Of a stretch of DNA of 64,000 nucleotides, positions 9,652-21,784 are shown in pieces. Positions within the stretch are counted from its first letter, which is position 1; every line of letters begins with the position of its first letter. The stretch lies in the NCBI GenBank assembly GCA_016808115.1, contig JAEQBH010000986.1, positions 1,550,001 through 1,614,000 of the forward strand, given 5' to 3'. The position numbers and the translations under genes are program-made. Origin of the DNA: Tetrastigma voinierianum. Lineage: Eukaryota; Streptophyta; Magnoliopsida; Vitales; Vitaceae. The notes under the pieces were generated by a model that saw nothing but the letters and a program-made list of their open reading frames with translations, had not been told where the DNA came from and searched no databases.

Positions 9652-12177
9652 TGTAACCCCATTTGAAGCCTTATGAGGTTTATTCCAGCTGTAGAGCAAT
9701 CCATTGGAAATTGACAAAGGGAGAGAGGTCACCTTTCCCTATAAAGTGGGCCTCCCCGTCAAGAGTGGGAGCGTAATGGCTGCACTTAATTAAATATTTT
9801 TTTTGGGGAATAAATTAGGGCATGAGTTTGTATAATTTAGGCCCTATTAGTCCCTTAAGTTTATTTTTTTAAGGAGACTATGGGTCTTCCCTCACATTGA
9901 ATGGGAGATCATAAGTGGTCTCAAAGTTTAAAGGTTTGATTTAAAATAAATGACATTGGGGACAATCTTGGCACATGGGCAATTTTAGGAGACGATCCCG
10001 GCTTTGGGGCAATTTACGGCTTGAGGCGACTCGATGGGGGTGCAAATCTACGGGTAAGTTTCTTGACTTTCTTTTTATTCTTCTTTTATATAGTTATTTT
10101 TTTAATTAATTGTCTTGTATATATATTTAATTTATTATATTTAATTAGTATTAATTTGATCTTATTATTTTATTTTCCTTGTAAGTATATTGTTGCTTTT
10201 TGTTTATTTAATTAAATTGGTTGTTAATGTTTTTAATAATTTATTATTTTTCATAACATATGAACTATCACCCACCCTTAATTTAATAAAATTCCCAAAT
10301 TTCAAACTTCAAATTCTCAATTTCTTATTTTCTAAAATTCACATTTTTAATTTTAAAATTCAAGTCCTCAAAATCTCAAATTTCAAATTTTCAGGTTTCC
10401 AATTTCAAAATCGTAAATTCCTAATTTCTAAAATTCAAGTCCTTAAAAATCTCAAATTTTAAATTTCAACTTCAAACTTCTAATTTTCAAAACTTCAATT
10501 TCAAACCGGTCTTCAAAAATTTCAAACACATAGTTGTTCCTCAATTCCTATGAAATGAATGCTTTGTGAGTTAATTTGTGTAACATATAAATGAGCTTGG
10601 GTGGGGCTCGACATTTCATGTATCATTTTAATAAATAATTTGACATATGATTTATAACCAATTTTTAATTGAACGTGAATAGTTTGTTTTTTGTTATTGC
10701 ACTAACATTGTTTCCCAATTGGTAGCGCTTCTAACATGCAGTCCAATTACACATTTTCTCCTTCAGAGCTTTGCGAAGTTATTTGTTTATATATGTCTTG
10801 CATGCTTTTGTATTGTTATTGCTTATCTTTGGTATTCATTAGTTGATTAGTTAAAAACCATATTTTCTTAGTTTGTTTAGTAGAGACCCAACTTTAGGGG
10901 CTTAGAGGGCGCTCGACACACTTTCGTGGACCAGTTTGGTGGGTTCAATGACTCGAGAGGTATGGATCTTTTCCTACTCTTGTTATTCTTTGGCTAAGAG
11001 CCATGTGAATGGTTAGGGATAGTCTGAGGCTTGATTTAGAAGTAAATTAGGTCTCAAAACCTTTGAACCGAGTGTAGAAAATCATAAATTGAGTGGCGGA
11101 AGTGGGCAGGTGCGACCGAGGGTTTCAGCATTCCACGTGAATGTGGCGTGATTTTGGTGTGATTTTATGATGTTAAGTGATTCCAAAATGAATTGCTTGT
11201 GTTTGCTTCGATGTATGTGAGCTAATTTTTTGTGTTATTAGTTTGTGAATTTGCATAACATGATTTATGTTGAATTAATTATGTTAATATATATGCATGT
11301 AGAATATATTAGCATGAGTTTGTTTGGTTGACATCATGCATTCCATATGCTGCTTGGGACTAGAATATTAGGGTGAGTGCGCGACCTTGAAATTTAAAGA
11401 AAAAACAAAAATGTTTGTGAAAAGGAATTTCAAGGAAGATTTTCCAGAATTGCCTTGGAGAGTTGTCAACGAGTTCATTTGGAGCGGACCCATGATTGTT
11501 TAGGGATATCGGCCAGTCGCCTCGGAGGGTAGTCAATGTATTCTTGAAATTCGGTAGTGAGTTTCGAGAACAAAAACTTGTTTTGAAAGCTGGGTTATTT
11601 ACTCGCGCATTCGACTTAGGCATATGTGAAATTCGGTGAGGACTTAGGACATGGGATTAGGTCATGTAGACATTCGAGTAGAGTTCATGTAATTGCTTGA
11701 ATGTGATTGTTTGTCATAGCATGTGCATAGGTGGGGAGTAACCCATGTGAAATTATCTCTATTGGGCTTTACTCCTGCAATCGAGGATCACCATTTGGTA
11801 CGGGGGAGTGTGCACGAGGACGGCTCGCTAGAGGCGCGTTTTAGAAAGCAGTTGGCTCAGTGTGAGTCTTGTATAACATGTATTAGAATTGTAAATTTAA
11901 TATATGTTGAATTAAGTAGTGTAAAAACTCTTGAATCATGTAGTATATTTGGTTGGGATATATTTTGTGAGTATTGATCGGGGCCCAAGTGGCCATTATT
12001 TTACTACATATCTGTTCTGGTCATTGTAAAACTTGTGAGATGGGTTTGTATTTGGTGAAACTCCGTACAAAGGAGACTCTGCCCGATTTTCATGAGTGGT
12101 GTCGAGTTACCCGATATCCACGAATATTCCGCGGGTTGACGGGTTGTTAACGGACCCCCGGGTTTTGGGGTGTCACA
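9652..12177 (+). repeat. 3' LTR of the nested Gypsy derivative
   Basis: About 2.5 kb. It starts TGTAACCCC after 'gaagaggaatatt' and ends GGGGTGTCACA, so its termini are near-inverted (TGT..ACCCC / GGGGTGTCACA). It contains a low-complexity block of 'aaattcaaatttc' type at 10260-10530, then 'gactttaggggcttagag'-like text also found near 25.13 kb. At 11.65 kb 'gtagacattcgagtag' matches the long LTR at 53.7-56.5 kb. Open frames inside are short and unrecognised. Confidence 0.75.
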
Positions 12178-14201
12178 CATATGTACTCGAGTTTTCTTTT
12201 AAATGATTGATTTTAATAGCAATGATTTTGTTTTTGATATGATGAGAAGTATTTAGGTTTGAAATACCTTAATGATTTATAATGTTTTTTTTTAAGTTGA
12301 AATTGTTATGCGTTATGGTTGATTCATTTATGGTTATAATTACACTTACGAATCAAGCTGACATGTTTTACATAATGATGCTTAGAAGCAAGCATGAATT
12401 TAGTTATAGTCACTAAATTCTTTATCGACTTGATACTTGTGCTATATCAAGTATAATTATGATGTAATTTAATATTGTTACTTAGCTTTGAATAAGCAAG
12501 TATATGTTACTAGCTTAAAGGGTATAGATTTATAACCCAAATTGAAGCATCATGAGTGATAGTTAGAACTTATAATGTATGGTTCATTAAAAATGTTTAC
12601 ATTAATTAGGGTATTAGATATGAAATATGGTGAATTGAGGTCCTGATAAAGTTGTCATTAACCTTATAACTTCTAAAGAAGTTGCTTGCTATTCCTGAGG
12701 TTAAAAGTAGTCACTCTTAATTGAAGTGAATATCATAATCACATAAAGACCTTTCATGTTAGAGTTTAGTATGAATATTCAACTTGTAATTTTATTAATG
12801 TTTCATGTGTTGTTTCTTAATTAATGTAAAATATGAGCCAAGTGGGAGAATTTTTTGAAGTGACTCATATCTTTGTGATTAAGTAATGTTTTATGATTAA
12901 ATTTAAGAGACGAACTTGTATAGCTACCAAATAAAGTTACATGTCGATTGAAGTTGACATACGTATTGCAATGTTTGTTCATGATATCTTAAACTTTGTG
13001 ATATCATAATGTTATTTGGAGTTAAAAATACCGTTATCTCTAGTAAATAAATAAAAAGATTAGTGGGAGACAAAATTCTTGATTATGTATGTCTTGATAG
13101 TTATTAGTGAATTTATTTATTTTTTCTCATTAATTTATGAAAAGATCTCAAAATTGTATATTAAAGTATATAAAAGAGATAATATTATGTGATAGGATAT
13201 ATGAAGTAATGTAAATTGTTAAATTGTCTCATAAAGTATATATTTAAAAGGATTTTGAGATATTGAATGGATTGAGACAAGATAAGATGACATGTATGAA
13301 GTTATATGAATGTCAAATTGTCTCATAAAGAGTATATACTTAAAGACTTTTGGGTTATTGAATGGATTGAAAGTATCATGATAGAGGAACTTTAATGACT
13401 CATCCTTTCTATTTACTCTCAGATTCAATTATGTCGAATGATAGTTGAAAATTAATCTTTGTTATTTGTTCCTATTAATTGATGATTATATAAAGGAACA
13501 ACATTATGTAAAAGTATAATTATCTACTATCAAAATATGTATTATGGTTGCGGAATGTTATTTTAGGATTTGGATTTGTCGACTTTATGGTCAAGTTGCT
13601 AAAAAAGAATAGATTTCTTTGTTACTTATCTTTCAACAACAAATGCTTTATGATTATTGAGGACATATGATTAATATTTGTTGTTGTACATGAGATAATT
13701 AAAATATCAGAGTGTTAAATTTATTGATTATATTTACAACTTATGTTTTGAGACTTAATGATGAAAGAAGTGTTAGTAAGACATTGAATGTCACATGGAA
13801 ATTACGAGTTTTGGGCATATTATAATAATAGTTTCATGAAAATTGTTTATTGAACACTTTGAAGCTCAATTATATGTTTATGAAATTTCCTTATATCTGT
13901 TTTGTATACATAATTGCATATAGATGAAAAAGGAAAGTCTTTGACAAAGACATTATTATGGACCTTCTTTGTACTTCTCATTTACAGGTCATGTTAAGTG
14001 TGAGTTAATTGTGTAATACATGAAAGAGACTATATCGAAATAATGATGTACAACCGTCATGACTCTCGTTAGTTATTATTCTTAATTATGACTTTATAAT
14101 GGTACCAATTATGAATGAATGAATAACCGTGTATAATGCACATTATGACGAGTATATTTATTAAATCATAAATGTATTATCACATGAGTCAAGTGGGAGA
14201 A
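12178..14201 (+). other. Internal non-coding body of the Copia-like element
   Basis: AT-rich and without open frames above background. A local direct duplication of about 95 bp is visible: 'aaattgtctcataaag' at 13223 and again at 13315, each followed by a related block with 'ttgaatggattga'. 'gagccaagtgggagaa' near 12836 resembles the purine tract before the 3' LTR ('gagtcaagtgggagaa'). Confidence 0.6.
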
Positions 14202-14594
14202 TGTAAGAATTTTTAATATATGACCCAGGTGATAAAAAAAGATTTAATAAATAAAATAAAGGGGTATAATTAATTGGTTTGAGTTGCATTGCTTGATGGA
14301 AGCAATGTAAATTTAAATTTTAAACTCGTGTATATAAGGTCCTCTCCCTACTCATGAGGTTTCTCTGAGATAAATTTTATCATCACGCACTGATAATCAG
14401 AGATTGCAAAGAAATGGCAAAGGGATAGAAACAAATAATGTTTGATTTGAATACTCTTCAATATGGATCCGGGTTAGTAACAATAAACTCTTGATACACT
14501 TATGATGTGAATATCATGAAATCAAGATCTTATGTTATGTGTTAAACTTTAATGGAATTTTTAAAAAACCTTAGAATAAAATTTTGGTCTAACA
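14202..14594 (+). repeat. 3' LTR of the Copia-like element
   Basis: 393 bp, TGTAAG...CTAACA, collinear with 4535-4941 and followed by the target duplication ACACA (14595-14599). Confidence 0.93.
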
Positions 14595-14599
14595 ACACA

Positions 14600-15540
14600 A
14601 ACCAGATGCCTGCATAAGACAATGACAAAAACACGAAAAACAAATTAAAAATCTAGATTTTTGTGGAATAATCATTTTATTGAAAAAATTGTTGAAATAG
14701 ATGGTAGATGGATGATTTCATATTAAGAATGACAAAAAAATAACTCATTTTGCTTAAAGAAAAGGGTTAGAAAGAGCAAGATGAGAGAACGAGAAAGGAG
14801 ATTAGGGTTTTTCTTTTTAGTTTTTTTAAATTGTTTTGATTAATATAAATAAGTTACTTTTAGATGAATAGAAAAACTAAATATTTTTAAATTTCTATTC
14901 AAACAAAAATTACCCGAACGTGATTTTATAATTTCAAATGACTTTTTATACAAAAGTTTTATAAGAAGTGACATTTTTGTTACTTTATATTAAAATATTT
15001 TTTGCCTTTAATATCATTTTTTACACAATTTTTTTTTGTACTAATAAAAATAGGACCGTTATGAGGAATAATATTTTTCTAACTTTTATACCGAATTAAG
15101 CAAAAAGTCATTTAAACAAAACTATTCAAACAAAGTAGAGACCATGTTTGATCTTGAATCATGTGAAGGCAAATATAAGAAAGGATAAAGTTGAAGAAAA
15201 TGAAAAGTAAATTTAATTTCAATAAATTTATTTCACTTATTTTTAATCCAAATATTTAAAAATTAAAAATACATAAATTGTTATATTTTATTTCCTTTCA
15301 TATTATTTATAATAAATTCAAACATGAAAAAAATCATTCTTTTTTTCTTTTTAGCACTTCAAATATAATCATGAACTCTTAACAAACATTAAAAGAAAAA
15401 AAAGTTTTTGACTTTTTAATAGTTCCATCCAAGCTCTTGAGAACTTGTTCAATTCAAGTGGTAAAAGGGAGAGAGGTTCCAATCCTTGTAAGCATAGAAT
15501 ACAACAACTTAAAATGCAAAATGAATAAAAGTAAAAAAAA
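14600..15540. other. AT-rich intergenic stretch
   Basis: Homopolymer-rich DNA with no supported gene, RNA or element end. Confidence 0.55.
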
Positions 15541-15546
15541 ATAAAA

Positions 15547-15654
<108 letters not shown>

Positions 15655-15954
15655 CATCAAATAGGTCCTCGATTAGTTTGAAGATCTTATTAAATAAAGT
15701 ACTTCAAAGAACTTCAAGTAAGGAGTAAAGGAGATCCATCAATTTTTTTTTCTCCAATTGTGCCAGCAGTTCTCTTGTAAGACAAATGAATTTAATTTAA
15801 TAACCTACCATATAACCTGATTCTTCCACCAAAAGATTCTTTTTGATGATCATGAAATTGAGTTTTGGATTAAAATACTATTTGTCAAAAAAAAATTACA
15901 AAAATAGTTTGTATTTGAAACTATTGTCCAATCTAGTGCGTTTGGACCACGTAA

Positions 15955-16140
15955 ACGATGACTAGGATGATGCCGTTGTCTTGAACAATGGTTTCATCAA
16001 TTTTTTTTAAAGTCATTGCCATTGTCCTGAACAACAGCTTCATCAACTTTTTAAAATTCAATTGCCGTTGTTGGTGACAACGACTTCATCATTTAAAAAA
16101 AAATTCAATTGTCGCTGTCTTGAACAACGACATTATCGCG
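15955..16140 (+). repeat. Short tandem array upstream of the Mutator-like transposase
   Basis: Four imperfect copies of about 50 bp built on 'ttgccgttgtcttgaacaac' and 'ggcttcatcaattttt'. Core words (ccgttgtcttgaacaa, ccattgtcctgaacaa, ccgttgttggtgacaa, tcgctgtcttgaacaa) recur between T/A runs. Arrays of this look are, as I recall, common in terminal regions of plant Mutator-like elements. Here they lie 1.9 kb upstream of the transposase, so they may belong to the same element (inference). Confidence 0.6.
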
Positions 16141-17287
16141 TATTTTAAATGTGCAAACCCCTTCTTCCTCCCCCCATTTCTTCCATTTCTCTCATGTTCT
16201 TCACCTGCTCCTCTACCGACGATTGATTAGGGCTTGGAAATCAAGTGATTTTTGCTCCATATTTTCTCTTTAGTACTTCATTCGACTCCACAACAAATAA
16301 CCCTCTTACATTGGACTGTTTTTTGTTGAAAATTTCTTATATTGCTGCTTTTGTTGGTGTGTTTTGTTGTTAATGTGGTGATAAATCTTTGAGTTTAGTT
16401 CTCATTTTAATCTTTGGTGATAATCTTTTGTTGGTGTGGTGTGTTTTGTTGATAATGTAATAATTAAATGTGTATTTTCTTGAGAAACAAACAAATGGAA
16501 GGTAAGGCCTTATTTGGTAGCTGTTTTTTAGGTCACAGTTTCTAGGAAGGTCACATTTTTTTTTTTTTAATTTCTGGGTTGTCTTGTTTGAAAAATTTTC
16601 CCCTCTGGATATTGATCAGAAGATTTTATGTGAGCAGAAAATGAGAATAAATTAAAGGTTTTATGTGGTGTGTTTCTTGATTTTATTCTTAGGTATTGAT
16701 TGTTCTGTTTTTCAGCATCTGCAATTTCATATTTCGTAGTTACCAAGTACAATTTTATACATTAATTTGGGTTTTTTTTTCAAATATTTATTTGATTGAT
16801 ATTTTTGTATTTAAAAAGTACTATTTTGGGTCAAAACTCCTAAAATCACCCATATTTGAAAAGTAGTTGACAAGAATTGATTCTAAAAATGAAGTTAAGG
16901 GTCTAGTTGAATGTAGTTTTGAAAATTGTTTTATGTTCTAAAAAACAAGGAGAACACTTTTGGTTCCTTTTCCTTTTTAATTTGAAAAACATGTGGTTCC
17001 CTTTTCTTTTTATTGTTATGAAAATTATGGGGAGTATAAAAAACAATAAATTTAAAAAATAATAATAGTTTTCAAAAAATACCGAAGGCCTATTTGGTTT
17101 GTTTTTTTGTTTTTTTTTTTTTTGAAAACTTTTATTGTTCTCAATGTTTTAAAAAAAAAAATGGAACCAAACGTGTTCTCTCTATTTTTCTTGTTACCTT
17201 TGTTTTTGAGAATAGATAACAGTTTTAAAAAACAAAAACCAAACAGGAACTGATCAAACCCTAACACATCTATTCATGCCTTTAAAA

Positions 17288-17340
<53 letters not shown>

Positions 17341-18074
17341 ATCTCATGTCATGTCTAATTGATGTGATAAAACGTTTATTGTTTAAATAGGTAGAACATA
17401 GGAGAGAAGGAGTCTCGGGTTTAAGTCTCGATAGAGACAATTTACTATGGTGCACTAAACTGTTTAGTTATCAATATATATATAATTTTATTTTTTAAAA
17501 GATTAATAGACTTTAAAGAAAATTTGTTTTTTTGGAAAATTCTTAAAGAACACTTTTAAGTGTTTTTAAGACAAAAAAGACATTTGATAATATTTTCAAA
17601 AGCATTTTTGAAAGTTCAAAAAAAAAACTTGGAGTGTTTTTTTGAGAAGCACTTGTGAGGTGTTATTTTAAAAAAAAATACTTTAAAAGTTTTTGAATAT
17701 TCCTAAAAGACCTACTTGTTTATCCTTAAACAGTTGAGCAAACATGTCAATGGCCGTGGGACCATTTTACTATTGAGCAAAATCTATAAACGGTTGAGCA
17801 AACATGTCAACTAACATGTTGTATGTTTTTTACCTTTACCACAAACCCACACGACTAACCCAATCTCTAAGTATATATAATATTTTAATGGTCGTGAGAC
17901 CATTTACAAGGCCCTACCAAGTGATTCAATCAATTTATCAATTGTTACTATATTTGTATCTCTACTGTATGCCCTCCCATATTGACTTTAGCATCCATGA
18001 ATGTAGTTTAAATGATAAGGATAATGACCTCTCATATTATTTAACTTATTGAGACCATTTTGAATAGGTCAATT
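16141..18074. other. AT-rich leader region of the Mutator-like element
   Basis: No supported gene. It contains a (TA)n run at 17291-17338 and two inverted pieces of a short dispersed repeat ('aggcctatttggtttg' at 17085, 'ggaaccaaacgtgttctc' at 17162) typical of small non-coding repeats near plant genes. Confidence 0.45.
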
Positions 18075-20656
18075 ATGTTTGTTTCCACTATTCCCGTGAT
18101 ATGTTATTACAATGGCAATATATCGAGGACTGAAATAGATGTCAAATATGTTAAGAATAAAGTTGTCATTGTGCCTTTGGATATACCGATTGATTGCACG
18201 TTTGAATAGTTGGGTGATATGATATACTCAAGGACAACCATTGACAAACAAATATTCAAATTAGTCCTAAATTGTAAGTATCCCCTAAAAAGTGGAAATA
18301 GGTTCTAACATTTTCCAATATGGGATGATAGTAGTGCATATCGAATGTTGAACTTGGTTAACACAACTGACATAGAGGAAATTGAATTGTATATTGAGGT
18401 TGTTCGAGTCAAGCCACAAGTGAATCAATCTGTGGGTGCCTAAACAAATTTATTGGTTCGAGAAAATGATAATGTTGCAGAACTTAACTATGGTTATTGG
18501 GCTTTGAAGTAGCGGTCCGGCCTTAGGTTTAACTTGGATGCGGCGGATGGGTATATGGAATGACGAAGGCTTTGTGAGATGAAGAAGCTAATGATGAATC
18601 TGATGAAGATGTAAATGATGAATCTACTGGAGACTTAGATGTTCAAGCTGATGGACATGTATCATCATTTCATACTTTCAACCAAGTTTTGGAGAATGAG
18701 CAAGGGATATATGTCTCTGTGCATACAACATCTTATGATGTATCAAATAACCGGATGTTGAGGTAGATGGAGTCATCCACATTCCTTATAACTTACCACC
18801 ATCTTCTGATTTGAACATGTTGAAAACTTTGATAATGTTATTTCAAGTGATTGGAGTTCATGGGTGAAGCATACTACTGGATACTCAAGTGGAGAATTTG
18901 TAGTTGGCCAAGTTTTGAATTCCAAATCTGCTTTGCAAGAGGCTGCAAAGATTTACTCAATTAAAGCACACCAAGAGTTTGTGGTTGTTGCATCCTAAAA
19001 AAAATTGTTAGTTTTAAGATGTAAGAAGGCCAAGGAATGTCAATGTCCATAGAAGCTTCGTGACATGCTTGTGAAAGATACTTGTTTATTTGTTATCAAC
19101 AAATATAAAAGGCCGCATACTTGTGTCAATCCTTGCTTGAATCAGGACCATCATCAATTGGACTCAAACTTGGTTGCTGCTCAAATTAAGGCAATTATTA
19201 AAGCACAATTCACTTTGTCTATAGCTGCTATTCAAGCTAATGTGATGGAGAAATGGGGATATGAAATTTCATACAAAAAGGCGTTAGATGGAAAGCATAA
19301 ATCACTTAGACACTTATTTGGTGACTTTTCTCAATCATATCTGAAGAATTTGCCACGTTTGTTCTTGAATTACTAGAAGCGACAAATCCTAAATATGTTG
19401 TAATTTGGAAAACATTTGATAGTAATATGCCAAACACTGAGATATTTCAATGCGTGTTTTGGTCATTCAAGCCATCTATTGAAGGGTTCAAACATCATCG
19501 TCCTGTATTGAGTATTGATAGCACACATTTGTATGAGAAGTATAAAGGCACGTTAATGATTTAAATGGAGTGTGATGGAAATAATCACTTGTTTCCATTG
19601 ACATTTGCTATTATAGAAGGCAAGAATATTGATAGTTGGGGATGGATCTTGGCATGTATCAGAAACAGAGTAATTCAACGGACAGGAATTTGTGTTATAT
19701 TTGACAGACATCTAGGTAATATGCATGATGATGATCCTCATCATCTTGGTTGAATTCTTGACATCGCCTACCACAAGATTTGCATGTGTCATATTGCAAA
19801 CAATTTTATGACCCGCTTCAAAGATAAACTCTTGAAGAATTTGGTATGCAGAGCAGCTTTAGCGACAACACAACGCAAATTCAATAGGCATATAGCTACA
19901 ATTAGGATAATTAATTCGGAAGCACAACAATGGTTAGAGGCGATCCCTCTTGAGATATGGGCACTTTCACATGATGGAGGCCGAAGATATAGGATAATGA
20001 TTACAAACATGTTCGAGGTATTTAACAGTGTTCTTTAAGGAGCTTGTAACTTACCAATAACTGCATTAGTTCAGTTGATCTTTTTCCGCCTTAATAGTTA
20101 CTTTGTTGTAAGAAGGGAACAAGGTGCTAACAAATTGGCATTTGATGAGCAGTACACTTCTTATGTTGATGCTCATATTAAGGCCCATGTGGTTAAGGCT
20201 GGATTAATGGAAATTGTTCTTTACGATCACATCAAGGGACGATTTCATGTCAAGTCAAGGAGTGGTCGAACACAACGCCTCAACTTACATGACCAGAAAT
20301 GCACATGTGGTAAGACACTTATATATGGATTTCCATGTAGTCATATCATAGCAGCATGTCAACATCGATGTGTTGATTTTCGATTATTTGTTCAAAATTT
20401 ACTACCTTCTGTGATAGTACTATGGTACTTGGGCTGAGCTTGTTTATCCATATTTAATGAAGATGAGTGACCTCTTTATGATGGTCCTACGATTGTACCA
20501 CCTGAGTCAATGAAACGCATAGGCAGTGGACTTCCTAAATCAACCCGTTTGCATAATGAAATGGATGTTAGAGAGGGGAAAACTACTATCACATGTGGGT
20601 TGTGCAAACAACCGAGTCACAATCGGTGGTCTTGTAAGAATATAAATAAAGTTTAG
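18075..20656 (+). pseudogene. Mutator-like (MuDR/FAR1-related) transposase, decayed
   Basis: About 860 codons are recognisable across several frames. The N-terminal part starts MFVSTIPVICYYNG (18075). A MuDR DNA-binding-like block spans 18850-19370 (KRPHTCVNPC, KWGYEISYKKAL). The DDE-type core follows: first Asp in LSIDSTHLYEKYKGTL (about 19510), second in VIFDRHLG (19695, usually SDRH), Glu in NMFEVFNSVL (about 20010). A SWIM zinc finger, CTCGKTLIYGFPCSHIIAAC, lies at about 20300-20360, and a C-terminal CCHC knuckle (CGLCKQPSHNRWSC) just before the stop at 20654. In-frame stops are seen at 18206 and about 18306, near 19376, 19563, 19751 and 20036, with frame changes, so no active enzyme is made. 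Terminal inverted repeats were not found, so element ends are unknown. Confidence 0.9.
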
Positions 20657-20859
20657 TGAAAGATGTGAAGTAACTCAATTTTTTTTTGTAAGGCAATTTG
20701 CCTTGTATGTTTGTAGTTGCTTTGTATGAGACTTATGTACGAATGTTTATTTCTTGGATTATAAAAGACTTGTGTATCTTATTTAAATAAATGAGACATC
20801 ATTCTTGTATTTGGATTTTTTGTTCATTATCTTAGTAATTAGTAATTGCATTCATGATG
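20657..20859. other. 3' flank of the Mutator-like transposase
   Basis: AT-rich tail of about 200 bp ('aaataaatgagacatc') with no further coding signal, ending at the LTR terminus at 20860. Confidence 0.5.
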
Positions 20860-21784
20860 TGACACCCCGAATCTTGGGGGTCAATTTTTTTTTTTTTTTT
20901 TTGGCTACTGGTTAGGTATGTCGCAATAGAATTCCTTTGTCGTGCGCACATCCTTTTCGTGTGCGCGCCTAGGGCCCTATCGATGTGCCTCTACCGTGCG
21001 TGCATCCCAGTTGCGCACATGCCTGTCATGCACGCCCGGCTTTGTCGTGGGCGCTGTGCACCTATAGCTCGCATTGTGCGCCTGGCCTGATTAGTCACGC
21101 GCACTTGGCATGGTTTGTGGCGCGCGCATAGCCTTCGCACGCCCAGCCTTGTCGTGGGCGATAGAACTTTCTGTCGTGGCCAGCTCTGTCGCGACCTCAA
21201 AATCCTATGTCGCGAAAGAAATTCTCCCTATTCTGGCCAACTCTATCGCAATATAGACTTGCCTTATCGTGACATAATTTTCCCTTGCCTTGGCTAACTT
21301 TGTCGTGACCTAAAAATCCCTGTCGCGACAGAAAATCTTCCTAGCCTGGCCAACTATGTTGCGACATAAAATCTTCCTAACCTGGCCAACTATGTCGCGA
21401 CAGAGAATTTCTCTGTCGCAACATAAAACCTCTCTATTGGCGGCTCTACGGCCGCCCAACACTTAGAAACGTGTTGCGACGAGAAAACCACGGCACGACC
21501 CGACTTTGTCGCGACTGAAAGTATTCTACTCGCGACAAGACCCTTCGGTCTAGCGACACTATTATGACACAACCAGCAGGAAATCTATGTGACACAGCAA
21601 ATTTCACAGTGACGCGAATCTGGCCTCAACTAAAGCTCTTGCCGCCTTGACCTCTTGCCTCGGCTGTCTTGGCGCGACGAGGACCCTCCCTGTCCTGATG
21701 TCATCACGACGGAGGACCAAACACTATCGACGGACCCCTGACAGTAAAAAACCAGGAGAAAACAACTATGTCGCGACCAGGAAT
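20860..21784 (-). repeat. Gypsy LTR relic with TCGCGAC-rich array
   Basis: On the minus strand it ends ...GGGGTGTCACA at 20860. After a poly-T run it is much richer in G+C than its surroundings and is built of degenerate units of about 55-60 bp around 'ctggccaactctgtcgcgac' and 'agaaaatcttcctagcctgg'. The same arrangement, including poly-T then 'ggctac', occurs at 53.77-54.78 kb within the long LTR there. It is cut off at 21784 by the start of another LTR. Open frames within it (for example 20991-21200) are array by-products. Confidence 0.75.

Larger units (their letters stand above)
5309..12177 (+). mobile_element. Deletion derivative of a Tat-type Gypsy element nested in the Copia-like element
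   Basis: The order is a 5' LTR remnant (5309 to about 5530), then a 3' untranslated region (about 5545-9651), then a 3' LTR (9652-12177). The remnant starts TGTAGACCCC and repeats 'gaagccttatgaggtttatt' and following text found at the start of the 3' LTR (TGTAACCCC). The middle is the reverse complement of 27.75-30.80 kb in the large Gypsy element downstream, anchored by 'ggctccgagtcagtgtcatat', 'cacccatggg' and 'gatagagttt'. All gag and pol and most of the 5' LTR are missing. The junction falls in a short TA run near 5523-5545, suggesting deletion between short repeats. A matching target duplication at the ends was not found. Confidence 0.8.
4535..14594 (+). mobile_element. Non-autonomous Copia-like LTR element carrying a nested Gypsy element
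   Basis: Two direct LTRs (4535-4941 and 14202-14594) start TGTAAGAATTTTT and end GGTCTAACA. The 5-bp target duplication ACACA is exact on both sides (4530-4534, 14595-14599). Immediately inside the left LTR is a tRNA-Met-type primer site (tttgatatcagagc, 4942-4955). Immediately before the right LTR is a purine tract (aagtgggagaa). The element's own internal DNA is only 4942-5308 plus 12178-14201, about 2.4 kb, and shows no gag or pol motif in any frame. It must have depended on enzymes supplied in trans. Copia-like is inferred from the short LTRs, the Met primer site and the tract style, not from any enzyme sequence. The remainder is a later Gypsy insertion. Confidence 0.9.

Noticed and set aside
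9361..9666. 101-residue plus-strand frame with Trp/Cys-rich text
   Set aside because: It sits in the 3' untranslated tail of the Gypsy derivative; the corresponding region of the larger copy (27.75-28.05 kb) is not open in that frame.
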